DNA of 37,777 nt from an uncultured SAR86 cluster bacterium (GTDB taxonomy: Bacteria; Pseudomonadota; Gammaproteobacteria; Magnimaribacterales; D2472), in contig CABYHU010000003.1 in the NCBI GenBank assembly GCA_902518715.1, positions 118,985 to 156,761 on the forward strand, written 5' to 3'. Below the pieces are notes generated by a model that was given only the letters and a program-made list of their open reading frames with translations, was not told where the DNA came from and did no database searches. Positions 25,836-35,059 of this stretch are shown here, piece by piece (positions within the stretch are counted from its first letter, which is position 1; each line of letters opens with the position of its first letter). The position numbers and the translations under genes were made by a program.

Positions 25836-27776
25836 TTGATAGGCATTAAGAGTATATTTAAATATATATTTTATTTACTGCTTTCACTACTAATAATTCT
25901 TTTAGTTCTTCTTTCTTTCAAACTTTTAAAGCCTGTTGAGAAAATAAAAATAAATAGGGCCTTATCAGGAGAAGTTAATACCTTAACTATAGACGGGCAA
26001 GAATTTAGAGATCTAAATAAGAATGGGCAATTAGATATTTATGAAGATCATGGAAATTTACCAGTTGATCGTGCCAATGATCTTTTAAGAAAAATGACTC
26101 TTGAGGAGAAAGTTGGTCAAATGTTTCACCCTCCTTTTATTCTCAAACCAGATTTATTGATGTTCCTTTATGAAATTGCAATAAGAGGAAATTCATCAAC
26201 GGAATCACAAATAATTTTTGATCATATTACTCATTTCAATCTTTATGGAAATCCTAGTCCAGTTGAGTTAGCAAAGAAGGTAAATTCTCTTCAAAAAACT
26301 GCATCAAAATCAAGATTAGGTATCCCAATAACAATAAGCTCAGATCCTATTCATGAAGTTCCAAAAGGTGGAGGTGTAGCATCTTTTTCTGTTGATGGTT
26401 TCTCAAAGTGGCCATCTCAATTAGGATTTGCTGCAACATCAAACCCAAAAATAATTAGAGAATTCGCAGAAATTGTTAGGGATGAGTACTTAGCTGTAGG
26501 CATAAGAACAGCTTTACATCCAATGTCAGATCTAGCCACTGAACCAAGATGGGCTAGAAACTTTGGCACCTTTGGATCAAATGCTGAGATGTCTTCAAAA
26601 ATGACCATCGAATACATGAATGGCTTTCAACAAAACGACATAAGCAATAAAAGCGTTTTGACAATGGTGAAACATTTTCCTGGGGGCGGACCACAAGAAA
26701 ATGGACTTGATCCGCATCTTTTTAGCGGAAGAAACCAAATCTACCCAGGTGGTAATTTTGAATATCACTTATTGCCCTTCAAAGAGGCAATAAAGAATAA
26801 TCTTAAAGTTATTATGCCTTATTATGGCATTCCAGTTGGTCAAACAGATGAGGATGTTGCTATGGCTTTCAACAGTTACATTCTCAAAGATCTTCTGAGA
26901 AAAGAGCTTAACTATGATGGAGTAATTTGTTCTGATTGGGGGATTATTACTGGAAGACATTGGGGAGTTGATGAGCTTTCAATTGAACAAAGATATGAAA
27001 AGTCTATTAAAGCTGGAATCGATCAATACGGAGGAGAAAAGGATACAGACTATTTAATAGATCTCGTAAAAGATGGTCAAATTACAGAAGACAGAATTGA
27101 TGAATCTGTAAGAAGAATTCTTTTAAATAAATTTGAATTAGGTCTTTTTGATAACCCTTATGTAAATGAAGAGCTCGTCCAGTATAAAGTCAATACACAA
27201 GATAATATCGAAGCTGGCTTAGAGGCCCAGAGAAAATCGATAGTTCTGCTAGAAAATAATGGGATATTACCCCTAAAAAAAGGATCAAAAATATTTATCG
27301 ATGGTTTAAGCGAAGAAGAAGCAAGAGAATTTGGTGAATTAGTAAAGGATCCGGATGATGCCGATGCAGTTATTATGTATATTCACACTGTATTCAATGG
27401 GAATCAAGAATCTGGATTAAATAGAGCTTTTGATAACTTTCTAAGTACATTGTTTCCGAATGGAGACTTAAATTTTAATAAAGAAATAAATAAAAAAATT
27501 GAAGCCTATTCAAATGAAAAGAAGCTAATTGTAGTTGTAGATCTTAATAGGCCAGCTATTCTTAAAAGTATCAAGGAAAGCTCATCTGGTTTAATTGGTA
27601 CTTTTGGTGTTCAAGATCGGATAATTTTTGAGGGACTGTTTGGAGAATTTAATCCATCTGGTAAATTACCTTTTGAAATACCATCCTCAATGGAATCAGT
27701 ACTTAATCAAAAGGAAGACTTACCAGATGACTCTGCAAACCCAACTTATGAATTTGGGTATGGGATTTCTTATTAA
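25836..27776 (+). CDS. Membrane-anchored glycoside hydrolase family 3 enzyme
   Basis: A 646-residue exported beta-glycosidase. An N-terminal hydrophobic helix (about residues 8-31) acts as signal peptide or anchor. Residues 59-70 form a complete 12-position EF-hand-like calcium loop (D-x-N-x-N-G-x-L-D-x-x-E), a feature often seen just before the GH3 barrel in marine relatives. The barrel follows (about 75-440), with MVKHFPGGG (278-285) and the nucleophile Asp367 in DGVICSDWGI. A shortened second GH3 domain follows (about 455-646) and no Fn3 domain is seen. The start is TTG at 25836, because an in-frame stop lies immediately before it and no ATG precedes the signal helix. The last four bases overlap msrAB. 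Confidence 0.88.
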   Translation: MIGIKSIFKYIFYLLLSLLIILLVLLSFKLLKPVEKIKINRALSGEVNTLTIDGQEFRDLNKNGQLDIYEDHGNLPVDRANDLLRKMTLEEKVGQMFHPPFILKPDLLMFLYEIAIRGNSSTESQIIFDHITHFNLYGNPSPVELAKKVNSLQKTASKSRLGIPITISSDPIHEVPKGGGVASFSVDGFSKWPSQLGFAATSNPKIIREFAEIVRDEYLAVGIRTALHPMSDLATEPRWARNFGTFGSNAEMSSKMTIEYMNGFQQNDISNKSVLTMVKHFPGGGPQENGLDPHLFSGRNQIYPGGNFEYHLLPFKEAIKNNLKVIMPYYGIPVGQTDEDVAMAFNSYILKDLLRKELNYDGVICSDWGIITGRHWGVDELSIEQRYEKSIKAGIDQYGGEKDTDYLIDLVKDGQITEDRIDESVRRILLNKFELGLFDNPYVNEELVQYKVNTQDNIEAGLEAQRKSIVLLENNGILPLKKGSKIFIDGLSEEEAREFGELVKDPDDADAVIMYIHTVFNGNQESGLNRAFDNFLSTLFPNGDLNFNKEINKKIEAYSNEKKLIVVVDLNRPAILKSIKESSSGLIGTFGVQDRIIFEGLFGEFNPSGKLPFEIPSSMESVLNQKEDLPDDSANPTYEFGYGISY

Positions 27777-29032
27777 ATAGAACCTTTTCTAGGAACAAAT
27801 TCTAAAACGGTTGCATTTATACAATATCTTGGCAATCCATTTGGGCCATCATCAAAAACATGACCTAGATGAATGTCGGAAGATACAGATCGAATTTCAG
27901 TTCTACGCATGCCGTAACTATTATCAGGTTTTTCATAAACTGAGCCCTCTACTGGTCTTGTAAATGAAAGCCATCCTGATCTTGATACGAATCTATCTCT
28001 AGTATCAAATAGAGGCTCTCCGCTTAGCTTATCTATAAATATGCCATCAGGAGTATTTTTAAAGATTTCATATTCCTTACAAAATCTTGCATCAGTCCCA
28101 TTATTAAATGCAACATCATATGCTTCTGTGTCTCCTAATTTGAATTTTCCAAGCATCAAATAGAAATCTTTTTGATCAATATAGCCTTGATGTGAAAAAA
28201 CCTCTTTACCATCTTCTAAGAAGATTACAGATGGAGTTGCCCAAGTGGGAGCATTAATTTCTAAGTCATGCAATTGATCGGATGTTCTATAAGACATCGG
28301 AATGCTTCCTTTGTATTCATTAGTTACATCAAGTTTTAATTTCTCACAATAGGGGCAATAATTTTGCGAGTCTAGGATCAATATTTGCTTACCGATAAGC
28401 AGATCTTGATTATCTAAAATATCTTTTTCTTTTTCATTGAATACAACACCAGTTGATAAGTCTGGACAATAGCCGTTAGGATTTTTCTTTAAATAATCCT
28501 GATGATAGTTTTCAGCTAAATAAAAGTTGTCTAATGGCTCTATAAAGGTAACTACTCTCCCATAACCCGCTTCAAAAAGAAGAGATTGATACTCATTCAA
28601 AATATCTTGAGCAAGTTTTCTTTGAGTTTCATTCGAGAATAGGATCACTGATCTATACTGAGTTCCAATATCATTTCCTTGTCTATTAAGTTGTGTTGGA
28701 TCATGGGTTTCAAAGAAATGTTTTAGAATTTCATCAAGTGAAATTGCATTGCTGTTAAAGGTTACTTTTACCACCTCTGCAAAATTATTTTCATTATATT
28801 TGTTCTTAAGCTGGATGATAGATCTATAATTTGGATTTACTCCATACCCATTCGCATAACCTGAAACTGCATCAATAACTCCATCAAGGGACTCATATCC
28901 CTTTTCAGCGCCCCAAAAACATCCTGAACCAAGATAAATGGTTTGAATATGATTAGTTTTATTTGCATATACAAAAGAATTTATAAATAGGATAATTGAG
29001 AAAAAAGTAACTAATCTAAGTTTCAGGTTCAT
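27773..29032 (-). CDS. msrAB: Periplasmic MsrA-thioredoxin-MsrB fusion
   Basis: A 419-residue exported methionine sulfoxide reductase. A signal peptide (about 1-23) is followed by MsrA (about 30-190; catalytic Cys38 in GCFWG, resolving Cys189 in NGYCP), a thioredoxin-like domain (about 210-298; CPYC at 226-229 and the cis-Pro TWATPSVIF), and MsrB (about 300-419; catalytic Cys404 in RYCINA). MsrB lacks the zinc-binding CxxC pairs, and the usual recycling-Cys region reads FVSRSGWLSF without cysteine; Cys318 in DARFCKEY is the only other MsrB cysteine. Neisseria PilB has thioredoxin first, so the middle position is unusual. The protein would repair oxidised Met-S and Met-R outside the cytoplasm. 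It overlaps the upstream gst by 17 bases. Confidence 0.9.
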   Translation of the reverse strand: MNLKLRLVTFFSIILFINSFVYANKTNHIQTIYLGSGCFWGAEKGYESLDGVIDAVSGYANGYGVNPNYRSIIQLKNKYNENNFAEVVKVTFNSNAISLDEILKHFFETHDPTQLNRQGNDIGTQYRSVILFSNETQRKLAQDILNEYQSLLFEAGYGRVVTFIEPLDNFYLAENYHQDYLKKNPNGYCPDLSTGVVFNEKEKDILDNQDLLIGKQILILDSQNYCPYCEKLKLDVTNEYKGSIPMSYRTSDQLHDLEINAPTWATPSVIFLEDGKEVFSHQGYIDQKDFYLMLGKFKLGDTEAYDVAFNNGTDARFCKEYEIFKNTPDGIFIDKLSGEPLFDTRDRFVSRSGWLSFTRPVEGSVYEKPDNSYGMRRTEIRSVSSDIHLGHVFDDGPNGLPRYCINATVLEFVPRKGSI

Positions 29033-29639
29033 ATTTAAAGCCTTTGCTTTTTATAAAAGCAGGTCTAGAAAAAAGATTATCTGTCCATCGCTTTATATTT
29101 GGCTTAAATGCTTGCTCTATTCCTAGAGCTTCAGCAAGGTTTATTGCATAACTGACACATATATCAGCCAAGGTAAAACGGTTTGAACACAAATACTCCC
29201 TGTTATCTAGGGTTTTTTCTAAAAGTTTCAACCTTGAAACAAACCATCTGCTATACCCCTCTACTGCAGCGTCAGCAACGCCTGGCTCTTGGAGTTTATA
29301 TCTTAGAACAACAGTTTGTGGAAATGTCAGAGTAGCGTCAGAATGAAATAACCAATTTAAGTAATTTGGATAATCATCCTCGTCTGGCGTAACTTGAAGA
29401 TCGCTTGGACCATATTTTTCTACTAAGTATTGAGAAATTGCAACAGATTCGGTCATTTTTACAGATCCATCAACCATGAATGGAACAGTACCAAGGATGT
29501 TGGTTTCTAGATATTCTTTCATAAAAACTCTTGGTGGAAATGGCATCATTATCAACTCATAATCTAATCCCATTTCTTCTGCTGTCCAAATTGGTCTAAC
29601 TCCTCTTGAATTCTCACAACTATAAATTTTTATTGCCAT
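29016..29639 (-). CDS. Glutathione S-transferase family protein
   Basis: A 207-residue two-domain GST. The N-terminal thioredoxin-fold domain (about 1-80) starts MAIKIYSCENSRGVRPIWTAEEMG (in two parts) and holds the cis-Pro strand GTVPFMVD and the glutathione-binding TESVAISQYL motif. The helical C-terminal domain (about 90-200) carries FTLADICVSYAINLAE, the N-capping box of GSTs. Its substrate is not evident; SRGVRP suggests a serine-type active site. An AAGGA lies about 8 bases before the ATG. It overlaps msrAB by 17 bases, so the two are co-transcribed and may share a stress role. Confidence 0.88.
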   Translation of the reverse strand: MAIKIYSCENSRGVRPIWTAEEMGLDYELIMMPFPPRVFMKEYLETNILGTVPFMVDGSVKMTESVAISQYLVEKYGPSDLQVTPDEDDYPNYLNWLFHSDATLTFPQTVVLRYKLQEPGVADAAVEGYSRWFVSRLKLLEKTLDNREYLCSNRFTLADICVSYAINLAEALGIEQAFKPNIKRWTDNLFSRPAFIKSKGFKYEPET

Positions 29640-29668
29640 CTTAATTTCCTTATTTTTACTATTGTTAA

Positions 29669-29674
29669 TATAAT
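29669..29674 (+). promoter_or_regulatory. Putative -10 box of the carboxylase (atu-like) operon
   Basis: A perfect TATAAT lies 20 bases before the ATG of the carboxyltransferase gene, giving a leader of about 13 bases with no Shine-Dalgarno sequence. The -35 at 17 bases upstream (TTCCTT) is weak. The divergent gst promoter shares this 55-base gap. Confidence 0.45.
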
Positions 29675-29694
29675 ATCATCTCTCAAATTGCATT

Positions 29695-31353
29695 ATGAAA
29701 AATAAGAATTTAGCCCCCATTTTGAAATCAAACATTGATCAAAACTCCTCACAATTTCAAGAAAATAAAGAGGTAATGCTTAACAAATTGGAATTTCTAG
29801 ATGGCCTTTTAGATCAAGTAGAGCTTGGTGGAGGTAAACATCATCACGAAAGATTGGCAAAAAGAGGTAAAATGCCTGTCAGGGAAAGAGTAATGAAAGT
29901 CCTAGATCCTGATACTCCATTTCTTGAGATTAGTCCTTTTGCAGCATATGGCACTGACTATACAGTTGGTGGTGGTTGCGTTAGCGGAGTTGGAGTTATT
30001 GCAGGTGTTGAGTGTGTAGTATTTGCTAATGATCCATCTGTTAAAGCTGGAGCAATGACAGTTTATGTTGGTGAAAAATGGGCGAGAGCAATTGAGATAG
30101 CAAGAGTTAATCAAATTCCATTCATAAGTTTTGTTGAGTCTGCTGGTGGAGATCTGAGTATGGGAACCGGAAGTAAAAGTGGGCAGGCTCCTATAGCGCC
30201 TACACTTCATACGACTCATTTTGCTGCCACGGGAAGATTCTTTTATGAGATGACCGAGCTGTCAAAATTTCGTATTCCGGTCATTTCTGTTGTTTTTGGG
30301 TCATCTACTGCAGGCGGTGCATATCAACCAGGAATGTCAGACTACAATATTTTTATAAAAGACCAATCAAAAGTATTCCTTGCTGGACCTCCCCTAGTAA
30401 AAATGGCTACTGGAGAAGAGTCTGATGATGAAACTCTTGGAGGTGCAAAAATGCATTCAGAAACCTCCGGCTTATCAGACTATCTTGCTGAGGATGAGAT
30501 GGATGCACTTAGGATTTGTAGAGAGGTTGTTTCACACCTTAATTGGGAGAAGAAAGGTATTGGTCCAATAAAAGAATCTAAAAGTCCTAAATATGATCAA
30601 GATGATCTTCTAGGATTGATAAGCGAGGATTTGAAGTCTCCCGTTGATATAAGAGAGATTATTTCTAGAGTAACCGACGGTTCACAATTTGAGGAATTCA
30701 AGCCTCTTTATGGTCAAACTATGATTTGTGGATGGGCTTGTATTCACGGCTATCAAGTTGGTGTGCTAGGTAATAATGGCCCAATTTATCCAGAATGTGC
30801 TGAAAAGGCAGCTAGCTTCATTCAGTTATGCAATAAAAGAGATATCCCGTTGATCTTTTTACAAAATGTAACAGGTTTCTTGGTAGGTAAGGATTTTGAA
30901 AGGCAGGCAATCATCAAAAAAGGTTCGCAAATGATAAATGCTGTATCAAATTCAACAGTTCCTCATATAACCATAATTGTTGGTGCCTCCTATGGTGCAG
31001 GAACTTATGCGATGTCTGGAAGAGCATATAACAATCGTTTTACTTTTTTGTGGCCGACTGCAAAAATTGCTGTGATGGGTCCAGAGCAAATCGCAGGAGT
31101 AATGTCTATAGTCAGGAAAGCAAAAGCAATGAGGACTGGCGAGAAGTTTGATGAAAAAGCAGATGCAGAAATTGTAAAGATGGTTGAAGACGCTGCAGAG
31201 AGAATGTCACATGCTTTAGTAGCAAGCAGTATGCTAACGGATGATGGAATAATTGATCCAAGAGATACAAGAAAGATAATTGCTTTTTGTTTATCAATTT
31301 GTAACAACACTCCAATAGAGGGCGCCAAAGAGTATGGGGTGTTTAGGTTGTAA
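29695..31353 (+). CDS. Acyl-CoA carboxylase, carboxyltransferase (beta) subunit, AtuC-like
   Basis: A 552-residue biotin-dependent carboxyltransferase of the methylcrotonyl/geranyl-CoA carboxylase type. It has two crotonase-fold halves with oxyanion loops VFGSSTAGGAY (200-210) and GASYGAGTYAM (430-440), plus VGGGCVSGVGVIAGV and QNVTGFLVGKDFE. It transfers CO2 from carboxybiotin to the gamma-methyl of a 3-methyl-2-enoyl-CoA. Residues about 153-185, with a Gly/Ser-rich MGTGSKSGQAPIAPT stretch, differ from the usual MCC/GCC sequence. The neighbouring AtuA-family gene favours a geranyl-CoA-like substrate over 3-methylcrotonyl-CoA, but I cannot decide this from sequence. It overlaps the next gene by one base. 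Confidence 0.85.
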   Translation: MKNKNLAPILKSNIDQNSSQFQENKEVMLNKLEFLDGLLDQVELGGGKHHHERLAKRGKMPVRERVMKVLDPDTPFLEISPFAAYGTDYTVGGGCVSGVGVIAGVECVVFANDPSVKAGAMTVYVGEKWARAIEIARVNQIPFISFVESAGGDLSMGTGSKSGQAPIAPTLHTTHFAATGRFFYEMTELSKFRIPVISVVFGSSTAGGAYQPGMSDYNIFIKDQSKVFLAGPPLVKMATGEESDDETLGGAKMHSETSGLSDYLAEDEMDALRICREVVSHLNWEKKGIGPIKESKSPKYDQDDLLGLISEDLKSPVDIREIISRVTDGSQFEEFKPLYGQTMICGWACIHGYQVGVLGNNGPIYPECAEKAASFIQLCNKRDIPLIFLQNVTGFLVGKDFERQAIIKKGSQMINAVSNSTVPHITIIVGASYGAGTYAMSGRAYNNRFTFLWPTAKIAVMGPEQIAGVMSIVRKAKAMRTGEKFDEKADAEIVKMVEDAAERMSHALVASSMLTDDGIIDPRDTRKIIAFCLSICNNTPIEGAKEYGVFRL

Positions 31354-33275
31354 TGTTTGATTCAATTTTAGTTGCAAATAGAGGAGAAATTGCATTAAGG
31401 ATAATGAGGACTGCTCAAGCAATGGGCATCCAAACTATAGCAATTTATGTTGAAGCAGATAAGGATGCGCCTCATGTTAGGTTTGCTGATAAAGCAGTGC
31501 TTCTTCCAGATGGAGGATATCTTGATATAGATGCAGTTTTAGATGCAGCACAAAAAAGTAATGCTGGCGCTATTCATCCAGGTTATGGTTTCTTATCAGA
31601 AAATTCTGAATTCGCCAAAAGAGTCATTAAAGAAAAGATTGTTTGGGTTGGTCCATCCCCTAAAGTCATTTCTGTAATGGGTGATAAGTTAAAAGCTAAA
31701 GAGCTTGCTATAAAAGCTAGCGTTCCCACTCTTCCAATGACCTCAAATGAGAAAGAAGTCAAAAAAATTGGATATCCACTTCTAATAAAAGCAGCTGCAG
31801 GTGGAGGCGGAAAAGGAATGAGGGTTGTGACTGATAAAAAAGATCTACAAGAGTCGCTTGAAGGTGCGAAAAGAGAGGCTTTATCAGGTTTTGGAGATGA
31901 GAGAGTTTTCATTGAAAGATATGTAGAAAAATCTCGACATATAGAAATCCAAATTCTCGGGGACTCTCACGGCAATATTATTCATCTTGGTGAGAGAGAA
32001 TGCTCAATCCAAAGAAGACATCAAAAAATAATTGAAGAGTCTCCATCTCCGAGGATAACTGAAGAGATAAGATTCGCAATGGGTAATGCAGCAGTTGACC
32101 TTGCAAAAAAAATAAAATACGAGTCTGCAGGAACTGTTGAATTTCTTTTTGATGATAAGAGTGGTGAATTTTGGTTCCTAGAGGTCAATACAAGACTTCA
32201 AGTTGAGCACCCAGTTACGGAAGAAGTTACTGGAATAGATTTAGTAGCTGAACAAATAAAAATTGCCAGAGGTGAAAAGCTACAGTACTCGCAAGAGGAC
32301 ATTGAGTGGACAGGGTCCTCAATTGAGGCTCGTCTGTATGCTGAAAATCCAAATAATGATTTTTTACCTGAAACAGGAAACATGTTTGCTTATGAACAAG
32401 CTGAAAATGATTTTATAACTAGGTGGGATTCTGGTGTTCATAAAGATTCAGTTATTGGTACTAACTTTGATCCAATGCTTGCAAAAGTTATTTCCTACGG
32501 TGAAACAAGGGAGGATGCTGCAAGAGTTTTAGCTAAATCTTTAGAAGATTCTCATATTGGCGGCGTTATTACTAATAAAGATTTTTTAATTGCAACACTA
32601 AGGTCTGATGAGTTTTTAAAAGGAAATACAACAACAGACTTTATAGAGAGAGTTAAACCACCGAGAGTAAAAAACCTTACTAATGATGAGCTTAATCTTG
32701 CACTAACAGCTGCAGCCATGTGGAAACAAATGAGAAATAGAATCTCTTCAGATATTGCACCTTACATCCCATCCGGTTGGACAAATGGAAGACTTCCAAA
32801 TCCTAACATTACATTTCTCCTCGATGGTGAAGAAATATTCGTTGAATATAAGTTGATAAATAAAAATAAATTCCTTGTTTTCAATTCGGAAGTTGAAGTA
32901 GTTGATATTGATGATAAGTATATAGATCTTGTTTTTGATGGTGTAAGAATCAAATCTAGAATTTCTGAGGATGCTGAATTTATATTAGTTCATATCCCAA
33001 GCGGTGATGTATCTTTTGAAGTTAAGCCTAGATTTTCAATGCCGGGTCTTGAGGTGCAAGCTGGTGGATTGATAGCTCCAATGCCGGGCAAAGTAGTCGA
33101 TTTGAAAGTAAAAAAAGGATCAAAGGTAAAATCAGGAGAGACTCTAGTAATTCTAGAGGCTATGAAAATGGAACACTCTATAAAGGCAAGTGAAGATGGA
33201 GTTATTTCTGATATTTTTATCAAGGAAAATGATCAGGTCGAGAATGGTGCCGTTTTGATGGTGGTTGATTCTTAA
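31353..33275 (+). CDS. Acyl-CoA carboxylase, biotin (alpha) subunit, AtuF-like
   Basis: A 640-residue subunit that carboxylates its own biotin. The biotin carboxylase part (about 1-445) has SILVANRGEIALRI, the ATP-grasp glycine loop AAAGGGGKGM (147-156), ECSIQRRHQKIIEESPSP (216-233) and EVNTRLQVEHPVTEEVTG. A middle linker domain (about 460-560) is followed by a biotinyl domain with Lys605 in EAMKMEH. The layout and length fit the alpha subunits of MCC and GCC. Its start shares one base with the carboxyltransferase stop (TAATG), consistent with a fixed subunit ratio. Confidence 0.92.
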   Translation: MFDSILVANRGEIALRIMRTAQAMGIQTIAIYVEADKDAPHVRFADKAVLLPDGGYLDIDAVLDAAQKSNAGAIHPGYGFLSENSEFAKRVIKEKIVWVGPSPKVISVMGDKLKAKELAIKASVPTLPMTSNEKEVKKIGYPLLIKAAAGGGGKGMRVVTDKKDLQESLEGAKREALSGFGDERVFIERYVEKSRHIEIQILGDSHGNIIHLGERECSIQRRHQKIIEESPSPRITEEIRFAMGNAAVDLAKKIKYESAGTVEFLFDDKSGEFWFLEVNTRLQVEHPVTEEVTGIDLVAEQIKIARGEKLQYSQEDIEWTGSSIEARLYAENPNNDFLPETGNMFAYEQAENDFITRWDSGVHKDSVIGTNFDPMLAKVISYGETREDAARVLAKSLEDSHIGGVITNKDFLIATLRSDEFLKGNTTTDFIERVKPPRVKNLTNDELNLALTAAAMWKQMRNRISSDIAPYIPSGWTNGRLPNPNITFLLDGEEIFVEYKLINKNKFLVFNSEVEVVDIDDKYIDLVFDGVRIKSRISEDAEFILVHIPSGDVSFEVKPRFSMPGLEVQAGGLIAPMPGKVVDLKVKKGSKVKSGETLVILEAMKMEHSIKASEDGVISDIFIKENDQVENGAVLMVVDS

Positions 33276-33277
33276 AA

Positions 33278-35059
33278 GTGGGTTCTGAAGTAATAAAAAT
33301 AGCAAATTGCAGTGGTTACTATGGCGACAGATTATCTGCTGCAAAAGAAATGGTTGAAGGAGGTCCGATTGACGTCCTAACTGGTGATTACTTGGCAGAA
33401 CTTACTATGACCATTCTTTTTAACCAAAAGCTGAAAAGAGGAAACGATAAAGGATATGTTGGTACATTCCTTAAACAGCTAAAAGATGTTGCAAAAACTT
33501 GTAAGGAAAAAGAAATAAAGATTGTTACTAATGCTGGAGGCTTAAATCCAAAGTCTATGGCAAATGAAATTGAAATTATTTTAAGTGAATTAGGTTTAGA
33601 GATGCAGGTTGCCTATATCGATGGTGATGATTTAATGCCAAGAATGAGCGATCTTCAAAACGTTGGTGAAGAGTTTATAAATATCGATAAAGAAATCTCT
33701 CTTAAAGATTCTGGCTACACTACATTGACTGCTAATGCTTATCTTGGTGCATGGGGGATAAAAGAGGCTTTAGATAGAGGTGCTGAAATTGTAGTTTGCC
33801 CTCGTGTCACAGATGCAGCAGTCGTAATTGGTCCAGCTGCGTGGAAGTTTAATTGGAAAAGAGATGATTATGATCAACTTGCAGGTGCTCTTGCTGCTGG
33901 CCACATTATTGAATGTGGCTGTCAGGCAACAGGAGGCAATTACGCTTTCTTTGAAGAAGTTCCAAGTTTCGAAAATGTTGGTTTCCCAATTGCTGAAATT
34001 CAATCTGATGGTAGTTTCTTTATAACAAAACATCCAGGTACTGGTGGCTTGGTGTCTACGGGAACTGTGACTGCTCAGCTTTTATATGAGATTAGTTCAC
34101 CTGCTTATATTAATCCTGATGTGGTAGCTCATTTTGATACGTTAAAAATAGAGGATGTTGATAAAGATAGGGTATTTGTTTCAGGCTGCAGAGGTAGCTC
34201 CCCTCCTAATAAGCATAAAGCATGTATTAATCTTGCTGGAGGTTATAGAAATGGTATGGATTTAATCTTAACTGGTCTTGATATTGAAAAAAAAGCTCAA
34301 GCATTTACAGATACTCTCTTTAATCTTGTTGGTGGTAGAGAGCAGTTTGATGAAGTACGAACAGATCTTCACAGAACGGATAAAGAAAATCCAAACTCAA
34401 ATGAAGAGGCAATGGCAACACTTTCTCTTTCAGTAAAATCAAAGGATCCTGATTTGGTAGGCAGACTTTTTAGCGCAAAGATTGTTGAACTTTCTCTTGC
34501 TAACTATCCAGGCTTTTTTGCTCAAGGCGGTGTAAAGGCTAGCGGTCCTGTAATTGTTTATTGGCCTGCATTAGTAGAAAGCAAGTATATTAAAGAAGTG
34601 GTTCACTTTAATGATGAGGTGTTCGAAATTACTCCAACAAGCGAGTTAGGGCTTGATGATATTTACTATCAAAAAGAACCTGTAGATATTCTCCCCTGCC
34701 CTGAGGATGAATTTGAAAAAATAGCTTTTGGAAGAATTTTTGGGACTAGGTCTGGAGACAAAGGCGGATGTGCCAATTTAGGAGTGTGGGCAAAGACTGA
34801 TATGGCTTTTTCTTTTCTAAATTCTTATTTATCCGTTGAAAAGTTAAAAGAGCTTCTTCCAGATTTATCTGAATTCAAAATTGAAAGATATGATCTCCCA
34901 AATATAAAGTCATTAAATTTTTATATTCATGGCATTCTGGAAGATGGAATTTCTTCTAATAATAGAAAAGATGGACAAGCAAAATCACTTGGTGAATACT
35001 TAAGGGCTAAACATATTGAAGTTCCTAAGATACTAAAAAAAGAAAATAAAAATGGATAA
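33278..35059 (+). CDS. AtuA-family protein (DUF1446 plus C-terminal domain)
   Basis: A 593-residue protein of the acyclic terpene utilisation AtuA type. The N-terminus has IANCSGYYGDRLSAA, the family signature, followed by GGPIDVLTGDYLAELTM. A C-terminal domain (about 470-590) carries FGTRSGDKGGCANLGVWA, as in full-length AtuA. In Pseudomonas AtuA is needed for growth on citronellol and geraniol; a lyase role on the carboxylated, hydrated intermediate has been proposed but I would not call it proven. The start is GTG at 33278, three bases after the biotin subunit stop. It overlaps the hydratase gene by 8 bases. Confidence 0.88.
   Translation: MGSEVIKIANCSGYYGDRLSAAKEMVEGGPIDVLTGDYLAELTMTILFNQKLKRGNDKGYVGTFLKQLKDVAKTCKEKEIKIVTNAGGLNPKSMANEIEIILSELGLEMQVAYIDGDDLMPRMSDLQNVGEEFINIDKEISLKDSGYTTLTANAYLGAWGIKEALDRGAEIVVCPRVTDAAVVIGPAAWKFNWKRDDYDQLAGALAAGHIIECGCQATGGNYAFFEEVPSFENVGFPIAEIQSDGSFFITKHPGTGGLVSTGTVTAQLLYEISSPAYINPDVVAHFDTLKIEDVDKDRVFVSGCRGSSPPNKHKACINLAGGYRNGMDLILTGLDIEKKAQAFTDTLFNLVGGREQFDEVRTDLHRTDKENPNSNEEAMATLSLSVKSKDPDLVGRLFSAKIVELSLANYPGFFAQGGVKASGPVIVYWPALVESKYIKEVVHFNDEVFEITPTSELGLDDIYYQKEPVDILPCPEDEFEKIAFGRIFGTRSGDKGGCANLGVWAKTDMAFSFLNSYLSVEKLKELLPDLSEFKIERYDLPNIKSLNFYIHGILEDGISSNNRKDGQAKSLGEYLRAKHIEVPKILKKENKNG

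Noticed and set aside
29695-33275. Methylcrotonyl-CoA carboxylase (liu, leucine degradation) operon
   Set aside because: No isovaleryl-CoA dehydrogenase of the liuA type or HMG-CoA lyase is present, and an AtuA-family gene follows. The atu-like reading fits better, though substrate remains open.
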